Positions 51,063 through 60,935 of a DNA stretch of 64,000 nucleotides are shown here, piece after piece (the first letter of the stretch is position 1; every line of letters starts with the position of its first letter). The DNA is from Marinicellulosiphila megalodicopiae (GTDB lineage Bacteria; Pseudomonadota; Gammaproteobacteria; Pseudomonadales; Natronospirillaceae): the NCBI RefSeq assembly GCF_045862395.1, contig NZ_AP023087.1, forward strand, positions 1,612,001 to 1,676,000. Reading direction: 5' to 3'. The notes under the pieces are model-generated. The model was given only the letters and a program-made list of their open reading frames with translations, searched no databases and was not told where the DNA came from. Position numbers and translations under genes: made by a program.

Positions 51063-52408
51063 TGAGCCAAACTAATCATGCAAACCACGCTAGACAAGCA
51101 CAAAAAATACTAGACAGTATCAAAAAAAATAACGCCACAGGTGACGTTATTATTGATGCGGGTAATTCTTTATCACTTAAAGCCAATAAAGGGGAACTAG
51201 AAGAATACAAAGTAAGCTCTAGCCAAATCTTTGGTGTGCGTGTCATTAAAGACAATAAAGTAGGCACTGCTTATAGTGAAGCAAGTGACGATGATGCTTT
51301 AGAGTTAATGGTGCAACAAGCGATTCAAAACGCGGGATTTTCACAGGCTGAACCATTAGAGATGATCAATGCACAAACGGATCAATTAAGCTCTGATGAG
51401 CGTATTTTAAACCCAGAAGACAATACATCAACCGATGAAAAAATTGCGTTTTTGTTTGAATTAGAATCAAGCGTATTGGCAGGTAAACATGTTCAGTCGG
51501 TGCCATATAACGGTGTAAATAGCACAAGCTCAAGTCGATCCATTTATACAAGCTCTGGTTTAACCGCGTTTACACAACAACGTTTCAGCAACGCTTATGC
51601 ATACGCATTAGCTAAGCAGGGTGACAACAATACCATGCAAGGCCACGGGACATTAGGCCGAAAATTTAGTGAATTAGACTTAAACAGCGTTACTAAAAAA
51701 GTGCTGAATGATTGCGAATCAATGTTGTTGGGTAAACCCATAGCGTCTAAAAATTACGACGTGATTTTTGACGAAGAAATGATTGTGAATGTCTTTAACG
51801 TATTTTCAATGGCCCTAAATGGACGCAGCGCAAAAGATGGCGTTAACCCATGGCGTGAAAAAGTCGCTAAACAAGTAGCGAACAATCAATTAACTATTTT
51901 GGATAATCCACTAAACAAACAGGGTTTTGGTTATCAAACCTTTGATGCAGAAGGCTTTGCCAACCAAACCACTCATATCATTAAAAACGGCGAACTTAAA
52001 ACGTTGCTACACAATTCAGTGACAGCAAAACACTTTAATGTCGCAAATACATTTAATGCCAGTCGTGGACCTAAATCAACATTGGGCGTCAGTGGCGTGC
52101 AAATGGAAATCAAACCAGGTACAGGGCAGGGTGAACTTTATGAGGGTGAGTATTTATTGATCACAGATCTTACAGGCATGCACTCTGGCGCTAATGCTAT
52201 TTCAGGTGATTTTAGTTTTGGGGCGTCGGGGTATTTGTGTAAAGACGGTGAAAGATTACAAGCTGTACGTGGTATTACAGTGGCGGGTAATTTTTATCAA
52301 ATGCTTAACAATATTAAAGCAATTGGCAATATTCAAAAATGGAATTGGACAAAGTCTGATTTGGTGGTGGATATTCGTTTTGCTGATTTGTCGGTGAGTG
52401 GTAAGTAG
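51062..52408 (+). CDS. tldE: TldE (PmbA), partner of TldD
   Basis: 448 aa. Same fold as TldD but without HExxxH. Recognised by GDVIIDAGNSLSLKANKGEL, FSMALNGRSAKDGVNPWR and ITDLTGMHSGANAISGDFSFGASG. It shares a base with the tldD stop (TAATG), so the two subunits are made together. In many genomes the two genes are apart; here they are one operon. Confidence 0.94.
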   Translation: MSQTNHANHARQAQKILDSIKKNNATGDVIIDAGNSLSLKANKGELEEYKVSSSQIFGVRVIKDNKVGTAYSEASDDDALELMVQQAIQNAGFSQAEPLEMINAQTDQLSSDERILNPEDNTSTDEKIAFLFELESSVLAGKHVQSVPYNGVNSTSSSRSIYTSSGLTAFTQQRFSNAYAYALAKQGDNNTMQGHGTLGRKFSELDLNSVTKKVLNDCESMLLGKPIASKNYDVIFDEEMIVNVFNVFSMALNGRSAKDGVNPWREKVAKQVANNQLTILDNPLNKQGFGYQTFDAEGFANQTTHIIKNGELKTLLHNSVTAKHFNVANTFNASRGPKSTLGVSGVQMEIKPGTGQGELYEGEYLLITDLTGMHSGANAISGDFSFGASGYLCKDGERLQAVRGITVAGNFYQMLNNIKAIGNIQKWNWTKSDLVVDIRFADLSVSGK

Positions 52409-52819
52409 GGTTATTTATCTTGTAGGTTGATAGGACTAATATGGGGTAAATGGTTTACTCTCTGACAACCCAAAAGTGAGGACAACCCAAAAATGAGTGT
52501 CACTTTTGGGTTGTGGGTTGTGACGTTGAAATTATTTTGATGGGTGAGTTATTTAGTGCGTTTACTAAAATAAAATTACTGGATAACTAAGAGGTTTCAG
52601 TACAATTACGCAGCTACTTTTAATTGTTTATCGCGATATTTACTTTCTCAATCTATTAAAAATAACGATGGATTTAAAGAATGGGGGTGGTAACTGTTGA
52701 TATGAGTATTTGAATGCGTTTAAATATACTATATCGATAAAGTTATTATGTCGTTCATTCAGTTCATTCAGTTCATTTAGACTATGGATTGAAGTAATAT
52801 TAATGGAAATTGTAAAAAC
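52409..52819. other. Intergenic with a 15-bp inverted repeat
   Basis: About 410 bases. The perfect inverted repeat at 52465-52514 is the main structure. No gene. Confidence 0.6.
52465..52514. repeat. Perfect 15-bp inverted repeat containing the AAAGTG/CACTTT element
   Basis: ACAACCCAAAAGTGA (52465-52479) and TCACTTTTGGGTTGT (52500-52514) with a 20-base loop that itself repeats ACAACCCAAAAATGA. Related to the AAAGTGG(A/G)TGTCACTTT family of the 20-30 kb region. No T-run, so probably not a terminator. Confidence 0.75.
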
Positions 52820-53617
52820 ATGTTCTTAATAAATAATGATATACAAAAGTTAGTACCCTTTAATAAATTATCTATTAAATTTTTTGTTAGATTCTGGAAT
52901 GCTCCTTTTAATATTTGTTTGAAATTCTTCTTTCGATTTTCGATAGCATCAATACTATTAGTATTAATTTATAAGAGCTACGCCGAGTTTGCGAAGTCTT
53001 TTATTTGGCAGGATGAAATTGATTATTCATTTGATATAAAACCGAGTTTTATATATAAATATGTAATTGATAGTTTAGATTTTATTGTGTTTGTATTGAT
53101 GTCTGGTTTTATTGTTTTTATTAAAGAATACGATAATGATAATGCATTTATACTTAAACAGATTACTTTAAGGATTGTTGTATGGATTAAAAAAATTTTT
53201 GTTCTTTGTATTTTATATTTCTTACCCATTTCGATAATTTATTTATTGAGTGATCTTTTAAATTTGTTCGATGTGATTAATAGTAACTTTGCTATAAAAA
53301 TTATTTTAAATTTATTTCTTTTTACATTGCTTAGTTTGGTCGCTTTTGCACCGTTATTGTTGCTGATGAAATCTGAGTTAAGTGTGGTGCAATCAATAGT
53401 GGTTGGAACTAAAGCTTTATATGCTAATGCTGTTTATGTAGTTTTATTTGTATTGTCACAGTTGATGTTATTAGTAACAGGATTGTTCTGTGCTATCAAA
53501 TTACTCGATTTTTTTATGGTTTCTTATCAGGTAAAAGGTCTGTTTACATATATTTCATATTTTTATTTATATGGGGTATTTTCCGTGCTTTTTATTGAGT
53601 TGTTTGATGAAAAGTGA
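52820..53617 (+). CDS. Polytopic membrane protein of unknown function
   Basis: 265 aa with about six hydrophobic segments (near 40, 90, 120-140, 160-175, 200-225, 240-255). Rich in Ile, Phe and Leu. No family recognised. Alone on the + strand. Confidence 0.6.
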   Translation: MFLINNDIQKLVPFNKLSIKFFVRFWNAPFNICLKFFFRFSIASILLVLIYKSYAEFAKSFIWQDEIDYSFDIKPSFIYKYVIDSLDFIVFVLMSGFIVFIKEYDNDNAFILKQITLRIVVWIKKIFVLCILYFLPISIIYLLSDLLNLFDVINSNFAIKIILNLFLFTLLSLVAFAPLLLLMKSELSVVQSIVVGTKALYANAVYVVLFVLSQLMLLVTGLFCAIKLLDFFMVSYQVKGLFTYISYFYLYGVFSVLFIELFDEK

Positions 53618-53810
53618 TTTATTGTAATGATTAGTTTGACAGTATAAATACAGACCTACAATTTTGTATATCGATAATTACTTGGCTTTGGCAACTTGCG
53701 TCTAACTACCAAATACATCACTTTATAAGCCTTGCATTCTCCTAATAAACCACTTCCTGTGAAACTAATCAAGGTGATCCACTTTTAATAACATAATTAT
53801 TTCAAAACAA

Positions 53811-54029
53811 TCAATCATCATCCTGCAAAGGGATTGAAGATTCTCCAGAATCCAGACTCATCAATTTTTGTGCAATGCCTGATTTATCATCACTTGATAA
53901 AATAATTGTCTCGGATGCAGGATAAAAAATATGCTGATCTTTTGCAGCATTAAATTTAATTCTGCCTAAGATACTGCCTTGATCGTTTATGCAATCTAGA
54001 TCGTTTTGAATTGGCCAAAATAGCACCAT
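53811..54029 (-). CDS. Small soluble protein of unknown function
   Basis: 72 aa. GAGGTG lies four to five bases before the ATG, supporting translation. Acidic C-terminus (SSIPLQDDD). No signal peptide or domain. Confidence 0.55.
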   Translation of the reverse strand: MVLFWPIQNDLDCINDQGSILGRIKFNAAKDQHIFYPASETIILSSDDKSGIAQKLMSLDSGESSIPLQDDD

Positions 54030-54202
54030 TTGACACCTCTTTTTTATGTTGATTAATTACTTGGTAAATAATCGATGATTTTGGCGTGCAAATTATATAG
54101 TTTGTTTATTAAAATCAAGGGTTAATGTATTTCTATAGTTTTTAGATTGATTAGTTTGACTGCATAAATACAGACCTACGATTTTCCGGTCCTATGTTTT
54201 TC

Positions 54203-54249
54203 GGTATAAATATCGACCCTACGTTTTGTGTAGGGTTGATATTTATATC
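54203..54249. repeat. 20-bp hairpin of the GTAGGGTTGATATTTAT family
   Basis: ATAAATATCGACCCTAC (54206-54222) pairs with GTAGGGTTGATATTTAT (54230-54246) with one G-U pair and three further outer pairs. TTGATATTTATATCAAT also occurs at 27657, and TTGATATTGATATCAA in the 94-bp element. Two single-arm relatives (AAATACAGACCTAC) are at about 53647 and 54163. It lies 14 bp past the stop of the TSP3 gene. Confidence 0.75.
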
Positions 54250-54262
54250 AATGTTTTTTTTG

Positions 54263-56827
54263 TTAATCCACCCAAAAATTATCAGGATCGGCATCATCAA
54301 TATTTAGCACACCATCACCATCTTTATCAGGATCTTGTGCATCGGCAAGACCATCTAAATCAATGTCTGACACGATTACTATTTCAAATATTTTAGAGGT
54401 TTCATATCCTCCTTCTATTGCAATGATTTCAACAAAATAGCTGTCATTGATTCCATAATAATATACGGATTCTCTGAAGGTTATGGTTTGGTTATAAACA
54501 TCAATATCAAATAAATCTTCGTCATGACCAAAACCTGTTTCATAAATAATACTGTCAGAGTCTAAATCTAACGCTTTGAATTTGAATGATGTTTGTGTGC
54601 CTTCTAGTTGATAAAATGTGCCGTAACCAAAGTTTTCGTAAAAGGCAAAGTCTGTATTGTTTGATGTTGCCATTACGTCCATGTCACCGTCTTGGTCGTA
54701 ATCGGCGGCTACGGCATTAATGGTTGTCCCGTTTAACATCTGTGGCTGAACGTAGTCAGAGTTAAGGCTATAATCGGTTGCTATGTCGTACACTAACCAT
54801 TGTGCAGTTTGTTGATCGTAGACTGATCCAAATAAATCTAAATCGCCATCGCCTTCTACATCTAGTGCGCTTAATTTTGTGCCTATCACATTTTTAGCAA
54901 AACTTTGTTCAATAAAGAACCGATCATCGTCATGATTTTTGATTACGGTTAAATCTTCTGATGTATTGGCAATAATATCGACTAAGCCGTCTGCGTCATA
55001 ATCTACCGCAGTTAAGTAGGCGGCTTGGTAGTAATCGGTATTTAAAAAATTGTCTGTAAAATCTCCAGTTGAATCTTGTTTTAAATAACGGATCGCTAAT
55101 AATTCTGTGTCGCTGTAAACAATGTCTTGTAATCCATCGCTGTTGGTGTCGGTTATGACAAAATCAAAAACAGGATTACCACTATTTAAAAGTACATTTG
55201 GTGTAAAGTTTGCGCGACCGTCGTTTGTGTATAACACAAATCGGTTGTCGTCTAATAAACGAATAATGTCTAAATGTTGGTCGTCGTTTATGTCGGCTAA
55301 TTTAAAGGTTACGCCTGTGTATAAATCATCAACTAACAAGTACTCTTCAAATCTATAATCGTCAAATCGTTGGTTGTATTGATTGTCAAAAATCCAAATG
55401 GCACTGTCGTTGTTGGCGCTTAATATAAAATCTATGTCGCCATCTTTATCAAAATCCATTAACTGCATAGTGTTAAGATCTAATGAAGTGGTGAACAATA
55501 ATTGATGATCAAATTGTCCCTGTCCGTTATTTTCTAATAAAAATACCTGTTCGTTGTAGTTGCTACCAACAATGTCCATGTCGCCGTCAAAGTCAAAATC
55601 GATATTGTATAAGTGTCTATCTATTAACGTGTCACCATTGTAAGTGCTTTGATGATGAAAAAAACCTTCAACAAATTGGGGTACTTGTGATTGTCTTGAA
55701 TTAAAACTGTCGATGTCAGATGCGTTTAATACACCGTCGTTATCAATGTCAGGATCTGAATTGTCACCAATTAAATCTCGATCAAAATCTGCCCACTCTA
55801 ATGGATCCGTTGGAAATAAATCTGAATTGTTGCCTACGCCATCATTGTCGGTGTCGTATTGTTCGGTTGGATCATTATCAAAACGATCTGCGTTGTTGCC
55901 CACACTGTCGTTGTCGTTGTCGTATTGTTCTGAAGGGTCGTTATCAAATACATCTGCATTATTACCCACGCCGTCTAAATCGCTGTCTAACCATTCTGTT
56001 TGATCATTTGGAAACGCATCTGCATTGTTGCCTACGCCGTCGTTGTCGGTGTCAAATTGTTCTGTCGGATCGTTATCATAACGATCAGCGTTATTACCCA
56101 CGCCATCTAAATCGCTGTCTAACCATTCTGTATTATCATTTGGAAACGCGTCTTTGTTGTCGCCAACGCCATCTAAATCAGAATCTTTTGTTTCGGTTGG
56201 ATCATTTGGAAAAGCATCATTTTGATTTAAAACCAAATCGCCGTCTCGATCAGTATCAGAATTATCGCCAATTAAATCGTTGTCTAAATCTGCATGTTCT
56301 GTTGGATCATTTGGAAAACGATCAATGTTATTACCATATCCGTCTGAGTCAGTATCTAAATGCTCGCTTCGATCAAAAGGGAAGGCATCGATATTGTCAC
56401 CATATCCATCACGGTCGCTGTCTTTTTGTTCGGTAGGATCATTTGGAAAGACATCTTTATTGTCGCCAGTGCCATCTGAGTCACTGTCTTTTTGCTCGAA
56501 AGGATCATTTGGAAAGGCATCACTATTGTTGCCTAGGCCATCTAAATCGTTATCATATTGCTCTGTTGGATCATTTGGAAACACATCTTTATTGTCACCG
56601 ATTCCATCTAAGTCGGAATCTTTTGATTCCGTTCTGTCATTTGGAAACACGTCTTTATTGTCGCCCACACCGTCTGAATCGGAATCTTGAGTTTCAGTGG
56701 GATCATTTGGAAAGGCATCAAATTGATTGCGCACACCATCATTGTCAGTATCTTGGTTTGAGGTTGGGGTTTGATAACATGATGACAGTGCAAGAATGCA
56801 AGTTAAGGCGATCAGTGAGGTTTTCAT
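54263..56827 (-). CDS. Surface lipoprotein with about 15 TSP3 repeats and an FG-GAP-like domain
   Basis: 854 aa from the Met at 56827 (the frame opens 11 codons earlier). Lipobox LALSSC (Cys17). Residues about 25-390: some 15 units of about 22 aa of the thrombospondin type 3 form DxDxDGxGDNxDxFPNDPTE, calcium-binding loops. Then VCBS/FG-GAP-like repeats (DFDFDGDMDIVGSNY ... LLENNGQGQF, DYDADGLVDIIAN). A last TSP3-like stretch ends the protein (DPDKDGDGVLNIDDADPD). Likely a calcium-stabilised rod on the outer surface. The near-identical units make the locus prone to length change. Confidence 0.88.
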   Translation of the reverse strand: MKTSLIALTCILALSSCYQTPTSNQDTDNDGVRNQFDAFPNDPTETQDSDSDGVGDNKDVFPNDRTESKDSDLDGIGDNKDVFPNDPTEQYDNDLDGLGNNSDAFPNDPFEQKDSDSDGTGDNKDVFPNDPTEQKDSDRDGYGDNIDAFPFDRSEHLDTDSDGYGNNIDRFPNDPTEHADLDNDLIGDNSDTDRDGDLVLNQNDAFPNDPTETKDSDLDGVGDNKDAFPNDNTEWLDSDLDGVGNNADRYDNDPTEQFDTDNDGVGNNADAFPNDQTEWLDSDLDGVGNNADVFDNDPSEQYDNDNDSVGNNADRFDNDPTEQYDTDNDGVGNNSDLFPTDPLEWADFDRDLIGDNSDPDIDNDGVLNASDIDSFNSRQSQVPQFVEGFFHHQSTYNGDTLIDRHLYNIDFDFDGDMDIVGSNYNEQVFLLENNGQGQFDHQLLFTTSLDLNTMQLMDFDKDGDIDFILSANNDSAIWIFDNQYNQRFDDYRFEEYLLVDDLYTGVTFKLADINDDQHLDIIRLLDDNRFVLYTNDGRANFTPNVLLNSGNPVFDFVITDTNSDGLQDIVYSDTELLAIRYLKQDSTGDFTDNFLNTDYYQAAYLTAVDYDADGLVDIIANTSEDLTVIKNHDDDRFFIEQSFAKNVIGTKLSALDVEGDGDLDLFGSVYDQQTAQWLVYDIATDYSLNSDYVQPQMLNGTTINAVAADYDQDGDMDVMATSNNTDFAFYENFGYGTFYQLEGTQTSFKFKALDLDSDSIIYETGFGHDEDLFDIDVYNQTITFRESVYYYGINDSYFVEIIAIEGGYETSKIFEIVIVSDIDLDGLADAQDPDKDGDGVLNIDDADPDNFWVD

Positions 56828-57403
56828 GTGGGCTTTCCGAATTAAGAATTTTTTATACAATAGCGTTTGGATGCTGAATAACGGCTTAAGAACTAAAAAT
56901 AAATTTCGTTAAAATAGGGCAATACTTTGAAAATAATTAACTTATTTTTTTTGTTGCACAGATCGCCCAATTGTTTTTTATGTATATAAAAGAGACAGGT
57001 ATCGTTTGACTATTTGAAATTATGGACTAAAGTTATGACGTTTTTTAAACAGGAGGGAGTGTGTTGAATATAGATGTTAAGGAATATTCACTCATTTTCA
57101 ATAATAAAATTAATAATTAATGTAACTATTTAGCTCACCCTAAATTTGCACAGATCTGCGTTTAAATATCATCAAAAGTTTGTCTGGAATAAACATTAAC
57201 GATGATTGTTCGGCTCTAAGGGGAGTACAGGATGTGCGCAATATTTACCTAACTGAACCCAGATTTTTTGCCCTGTTCTGTACAAATTTGATCGCAGCAG
57301 GAATGTAACTTATTAGGGCAATTCAGGAGCACATTGCCGATCGCAATCTGAGCAGTTATGGACTGCGCTGAATAGATACAAATTAATTAAAAGGGAAACC
57401 AAA
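56828..57403. other. Intergenic between divergent surface genes
   Basis: About 575 AT-rich bases between two divergent lipoprotein genes. It must hold both promoters, but I see no convincing operator. The imperfect TTGCCGATCGCAA near 57333 may be chance. Confidence 0.5.
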
Positions 57404-58963
57404 ATGAAGCAATTTATAATTTCAGTAATTTGTGCAAATTTTTTAATATTAAGTAGTTGTATGTGGGCGCCATTAAATGGTGCGGTACTTTCTGGCAACA
57501 GCCAAACTATACCGATTAATATAAGTGGCGCATATTCAAAGCCGAATATGCCAATTACTATTGAAGGTTATAATATGGCAAATGCCAGTTGGGAGGTAAT
57601 TGGTCAGGCAACCACTAATTCAACAGCTAACCTTGATAATGATAAAGGACAGTTATATTTTTTTAATCAAACAGTCACTGCAGGCAATCTTTGGGAGCAA
57701 GATGGTATTATGCAAGTACGAGCATATTCTATCGATGGAGGAAGAAAATTCTATTTAGTTACCTTTGATGATTTTGGTTGTTTGGTGGATAGATTAAATG
57801 CGGGTGACACATATAGCGATGCAGGCATTGCTTGTGCAAGTTATAACACTTCTATTGTTACTCTTAATGATTCAGGCAATACACCCGATTATGATATTAG
57901 TGTTAACCCTTTCTTGTCTGTGCGAACACCATCAGGAAATATTGATTATGATTGCAGTGATAATATTTGTGAGCAAAAAGAATATTACGCAGCGACTAAT
58001 ACGCCAAGCACGTTTACTGGTTGGTATTTAGATAGTACATTTTCTGAACCATTTTTGATTGTTAATAAGCCTATAGTGCAAAGCTTTTCCCCTTTAGTTC
58101 AGTTTTTATCAGCTTCAGCACAGTATTATAATGCGTTTGATTTAGGATTTGGACGCAACATGAATTGTAAAAAGTCTTTTAATACGGGTCGAGTATCCTG
58201 TTATGTTAAAAACCATGGACAGGTAGTCATAGATGATCATGTTACGGCTATTGCGGATGCCATCAGTGGTAATAATTTAGTTGCAACGGTTGTTATGAAT
58301 TACGAACCAACGAGTAATAATAACGCCGTTACTTTTGCTGCATATAATTCAGCAGGCACGTTACTTAATGATGTTCAGTTAGATAATCAAGGCGTCAAAC
58401 CTATGCCAGGGTTATGTTTAAATTGTCATGGTGGCAATTATAATGCTGCAACTAATTCAATTACAGGGGCCAATTTTTTACCTTTTGATTTAGATAATTT
58501 TTTATATTCAGATGTTGATGTTACTAAATCCCAGGCCGCCCAAGAAGAGTCATTTCGAAAGTTAAATCAAATAATTTCATTAACTAATGTACCAACTGAC
58601 ATGGCTGGTATTATTAATGGGTGGTACGATAATAATTTACAAACAGCTAACCAAACATTTAATGGAGAGTACTATCCAAATGATTGGGTAAATTATAAAG
58701 TGGTTTATGATGAAGTGGTAAAACCTTATTGCAGAACTTGTCATGTTGCAATGGAGCCTTATCGGGATTGGGATAGTGCATCTGAATTGGCAGGATACTC
58801 TAGTTATGCGCTGGATTTAGTATGTAATGATAATGCAATAAGTAGAATGCCTCATGCAGAATTAACCATGGATAAATTTTGGAAAAGCAGTGGGCGTGCG
58901 CATTTAATTGCATTTATGCAAAAAGAAGCGGGTTATCAAGTCACTGAGTCTTGCGCTCCCTAA
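57404..58963 (+). CDS. Dihaem c-type cytochrome lipoprotein
   Basis: 519 aa. Lipobox ILSSC (Cys19). Two haem-attachment motifs: CLNCH (338-342) and CRTCH (443-447), each followed by a later Met that could be the axial ligand. The first 330 residues are beta-rich with several cysteine pairs (CLVDRL ... CASY; DCSDNICEQ). No known enzyme domain. Electron transfer at the outer membrane or periplasmic face is inferred. A hairpin follows the stop. Confidence 0.75.
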   Translation: MKQFIISVICANFLILSSCMWAPLNGAVLSGNSQTIPINISGAYSKPNMPITIEGYNMANASWEVIGQATTNSTANLDNDKGQLYFFNQTVTAGNLWEQDGIMQVRAYSIDGGRKFYLVTFDDFGCLVDRLNAGDTYSDAGIACASYNTSIVTLNDSGNTPDYDISVNPFLSVRTPSGNIDYDCSDNICEQKEYYAATNTPSTFTGWYLDSTFSEPFLIVNKPIVQSFSPLVQFLSASAQYYNAFDLGFGRNMNCKKSFNTGRVSCYVKNHGQVVIDDHVTAIADAISGNNLVATVVMNYEPTSNNNAVTFAAYNSAGTLLNDVQLDNQGVKPMPGLCLNCHGGNYNAATNSITGANFLPFDLDNFLYSDVDVTKSQAAQEESFRKLNQIISLTNVPTDMAGIINGWYDNNLQTANQTFNGEYYPNDWVNYKVVYDEVVKPYCRTCHVAMEPYRDWDSASELAGYSSYALDLVCNDNAISRMPHAELTMDKFWKSSGRAHLIAFMQKEAGYQVTESCAP

Positions 58964-59013
58964 ACATTAACAAGATAAGAACATTTAAGCTAAGCACATT
59001 TAAGGTAAGGATA

Positions 59014-59046
59014 ATTAAGTCAAACATTAAATATGTTTGGCTTAAT
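59014..59046 (+). terminator. Terminator of the cytochrome gene
   Basis: ATTAAGTCAAACA (59014-59026) pairs with TGTTTGGCTTAAT (59034-59046) with one G-U pair, then TTGTTTCTT. Confidence 0.7.
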
Positions 59047-59110
59047 TTGTTTCTTAATTGTATTTTTAATTGTGTTAAATTATATGTTTGTGTATTTTTG
59101 AATTTAGGTC

Positions 59111-59776
59111 ATGGATACTTGTTCCGTTAATCAAACCAACTTATATGGATTTTTGATGTTTAGTAATTTTCCCGATGTAGCAATGTGTTTAGTATTAATA
59201 AAAAAAATGGTTTTAAAATTTAAAAAATCAAAAAATATAAAACCAGATAAGATTGAATTGGAAAATATATTTATCCCACCTGGAACTCAATCTCAAGTAT
59301 TTAATGGGTTTGTGACCTCTCAATCGAATGCGTATGGATTGGCAATTAAAATTCATCATGAAAAAAATGGGGGGGTTGGATGCAAATGGCAACCTTCGTC
59401 GAATTATGAAGGGTATCCAAAAATATTGCATGGTGGAATTAGTTTTGCAATTTTGGATGAATTGCTAGCCTATGCCATTTTTAAAAAATTTCAAACCTAT
59501 TCAGTTACATTAAACAGTAAAGTGACATGGCTTGGAAAAGTAAATATTAATTCTGAAATTTCAGCGAAAGCACAAATTAAGAAAAGGTTTTGGCGATTTG
59601 TTCGTGTTCAAGGTGAAATTCATAACCATAGAGGGCGTAAAGTGGTCGATATGAATAGTTTATTTTATATACCCTCAAAAGCAGAGTTTAAAGGATTGGT
59701 AAATATTTCTATGCTACCAAAAGAAATATTACCTTTTTGCGGCAGCGATCAAATAAAAGAGAGTGATTATGAGTGA
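59111..59776 (+). CDS. Hotdog-fold thioesterase (PaaI-like)
   Basis: 221 aa from ATG 59111, or shorter if the Met at 59207 starts. The hotdog core is clear: YEGYPKILHGGISFAILDELLAYA (conserved HGG and the catalytic Asp/Glu on the long helix), then VTLNSKVTWLGKV strands. Acts on an acyl thioester. It overlaps the methyltransferase gene by 8 bases, so both belong to one lipid-related operon. Confidence 0.78.
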   Translation: MDTCSVNQTNLYGFLMFSNFPDVAMCLVLIKKMVLKFKKSKNIKPDKIELENIFIPPGTQSQVFNGFVTSQSNAYGLAIKIHHEKNGGVGCKWQPSSNYEGYPKILHGGISFAILDELLAYAIFKKFQTYSVTLNSKVTWLGKVNINSEISAKAQIKKRFWRFVRVQGEIHNHRGRKVVDMNSLFYIPSKAEFKGLVNISMLPKEILPFCGSDQIKESDYE

Positions 59777-60674
59777 AGAGCTTTATGAAATACTTAAAGA
59801 AAAACAAGGATTAGATAGAAATTTATATCAAAATTTTAATAAAAAAGAGCAGGAGCGAAGGGTTGCTTACCATTATGAAGTGGACGCTAATTTTTTTAAA
59901 ATATTAACGGGAGGAGAATGGAATGTGTATTCCTCACCAATGGGGTCGTCCGAATTTTCGTTAAACGATGCCCAAGAAAGAAAATTAGATGAGTTTGCAA
60001 AATTAATGAAATTAAAACCAGGGATGACCATTCTTGAAGTTGGATGTGGATGGGGCGGTCCGTTAGTGTATTTATGTCATAAATATCATGTAAAAGGTGT
60101 GGGCATAACATTATCTGAAAAAGCGATTCCTGTGGCGACGCAAAGAGCAAAAGACTACGGGGTGGATGCACAATTTTTTGTTAAGAATTGGCAAGATTTA
60201 GATAATGATAATAAGTTTGATGCTATTTATACTGACGAAGTGATTGTGCATTTTAGTGACTTACAGGGATTTTTTAATAAAGCTAAAACAATTTTGAATC
60301 CAGAAGGTATATTAGTTAATAAAGAATTGCATTTTAAACATTCAATTCATAAGCATTCCATGGATAATTTAAGTGCCCATATTAATCGTATGTATGGTTA
60401 TTCTGGAAATTATCGGACATTATTGGATGAACTGAGTATGATTGATCATGCAGGTTTTCAATTAGAAAAAATTATTGATATACCAATTGAAGATTATCGT
60501 TATGCGATAGAAAATCATTGGATTAAAAATATTAATAGAAATAAAAAACACCTTGAAGAATTAACCAGCAAACGACATGTATATGATATTAAACTGTATC
60601 TAAAAGGCATAAATAAAATATTTCTAGCTGATGTTTTCGGTTTACATATAGTCGCTGTAAAACCTAATTTTTAA
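59769..60674 (+). CDS. CFA-synthase-like SAM methyltransferase
   Basis: 301 aa from ATG 59769 (GAGAG upstream; a GTG at 59763 is also in frame). Class I methyltransferase: MTILEVGCGWGGPLVYL (motif I, with the CGWGG of cyclopropane fatty-acid synthases), GITLSEKAI and DAIYTDEVIVHF. Shorter than CfaA/CfaS (about 380 aa), so a mycolic-type or small-molecule methylase is possible. Partner of the upstream thioesterase; both may modify an acyl chain. Confidence 0.78.
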   Translation: MSEELYEILKEKQGLDRNLYQNFNKKEQERRVAYHYEVDANFFKILTGGEWNVYSSPMGSSEFSLNDAQERKLDEFAKLMKLKPGMTILEVGCGWGGPLVYLCHKYHVKGVGITLSEKAIPVATQRAKDYGVDAQFFVKNWQDLDNDNKFDAIYTDEVIVHFSDLQGFFNKAKTILNPEGILVNKELHFKHSIHKHSMDNLSAHINRMYGYSGNYRTLLDELSMIDHAGFQLEKIIDIPIEDYRYAIENHWIKNINRNKKHLEELTSKRHVYDIKLYLKGINKIFLADVFGLHIVAVKPNF

Positions 60675-60685
60675 ATTTATAAAAT

Positions 60686-60716
60686 ACTTCGATAAAAAAG
60701 TCTTTTTTATCGAAGT
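60686..60716 (+). terminator. Hairpin after the methyltransferase gene
   Basis: ACTTCGATAAAAAA pairs with TTTTTTATCGAAGT around GTC. The stem is strong, but the T's are in the stem rather than after it. Probable terminator, read in either direction. Confidence 0.55.
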
Positions 60717-60935
60717 AAATTTGTGTAAGGAATAGCTAGGTTGAAAGTGTTCCTTTTCAATTTGAATCAATAAAATGTAAGTCTCATGTGAAACAAATTT
60801 GTTATCGCTGTATTGTTACAAGTTGAATGAATTTTTCAGGAAACGAAACTGTTAGTGAATTTAATAGTAATCTGTTAAACACATTCTAAATTTTCTAGTA
60901 TTATCTTTACTTTTATACATCCGCGATCTTTATAA

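Noticed and set aside
55713..56877. Several + strand ORFs of 78-238 codons opposite the TSP3 repeats
   Set aside because: They are shadows caused by the 66-bp repeats; Ser/Arg/Leu-biased composition without any domain.
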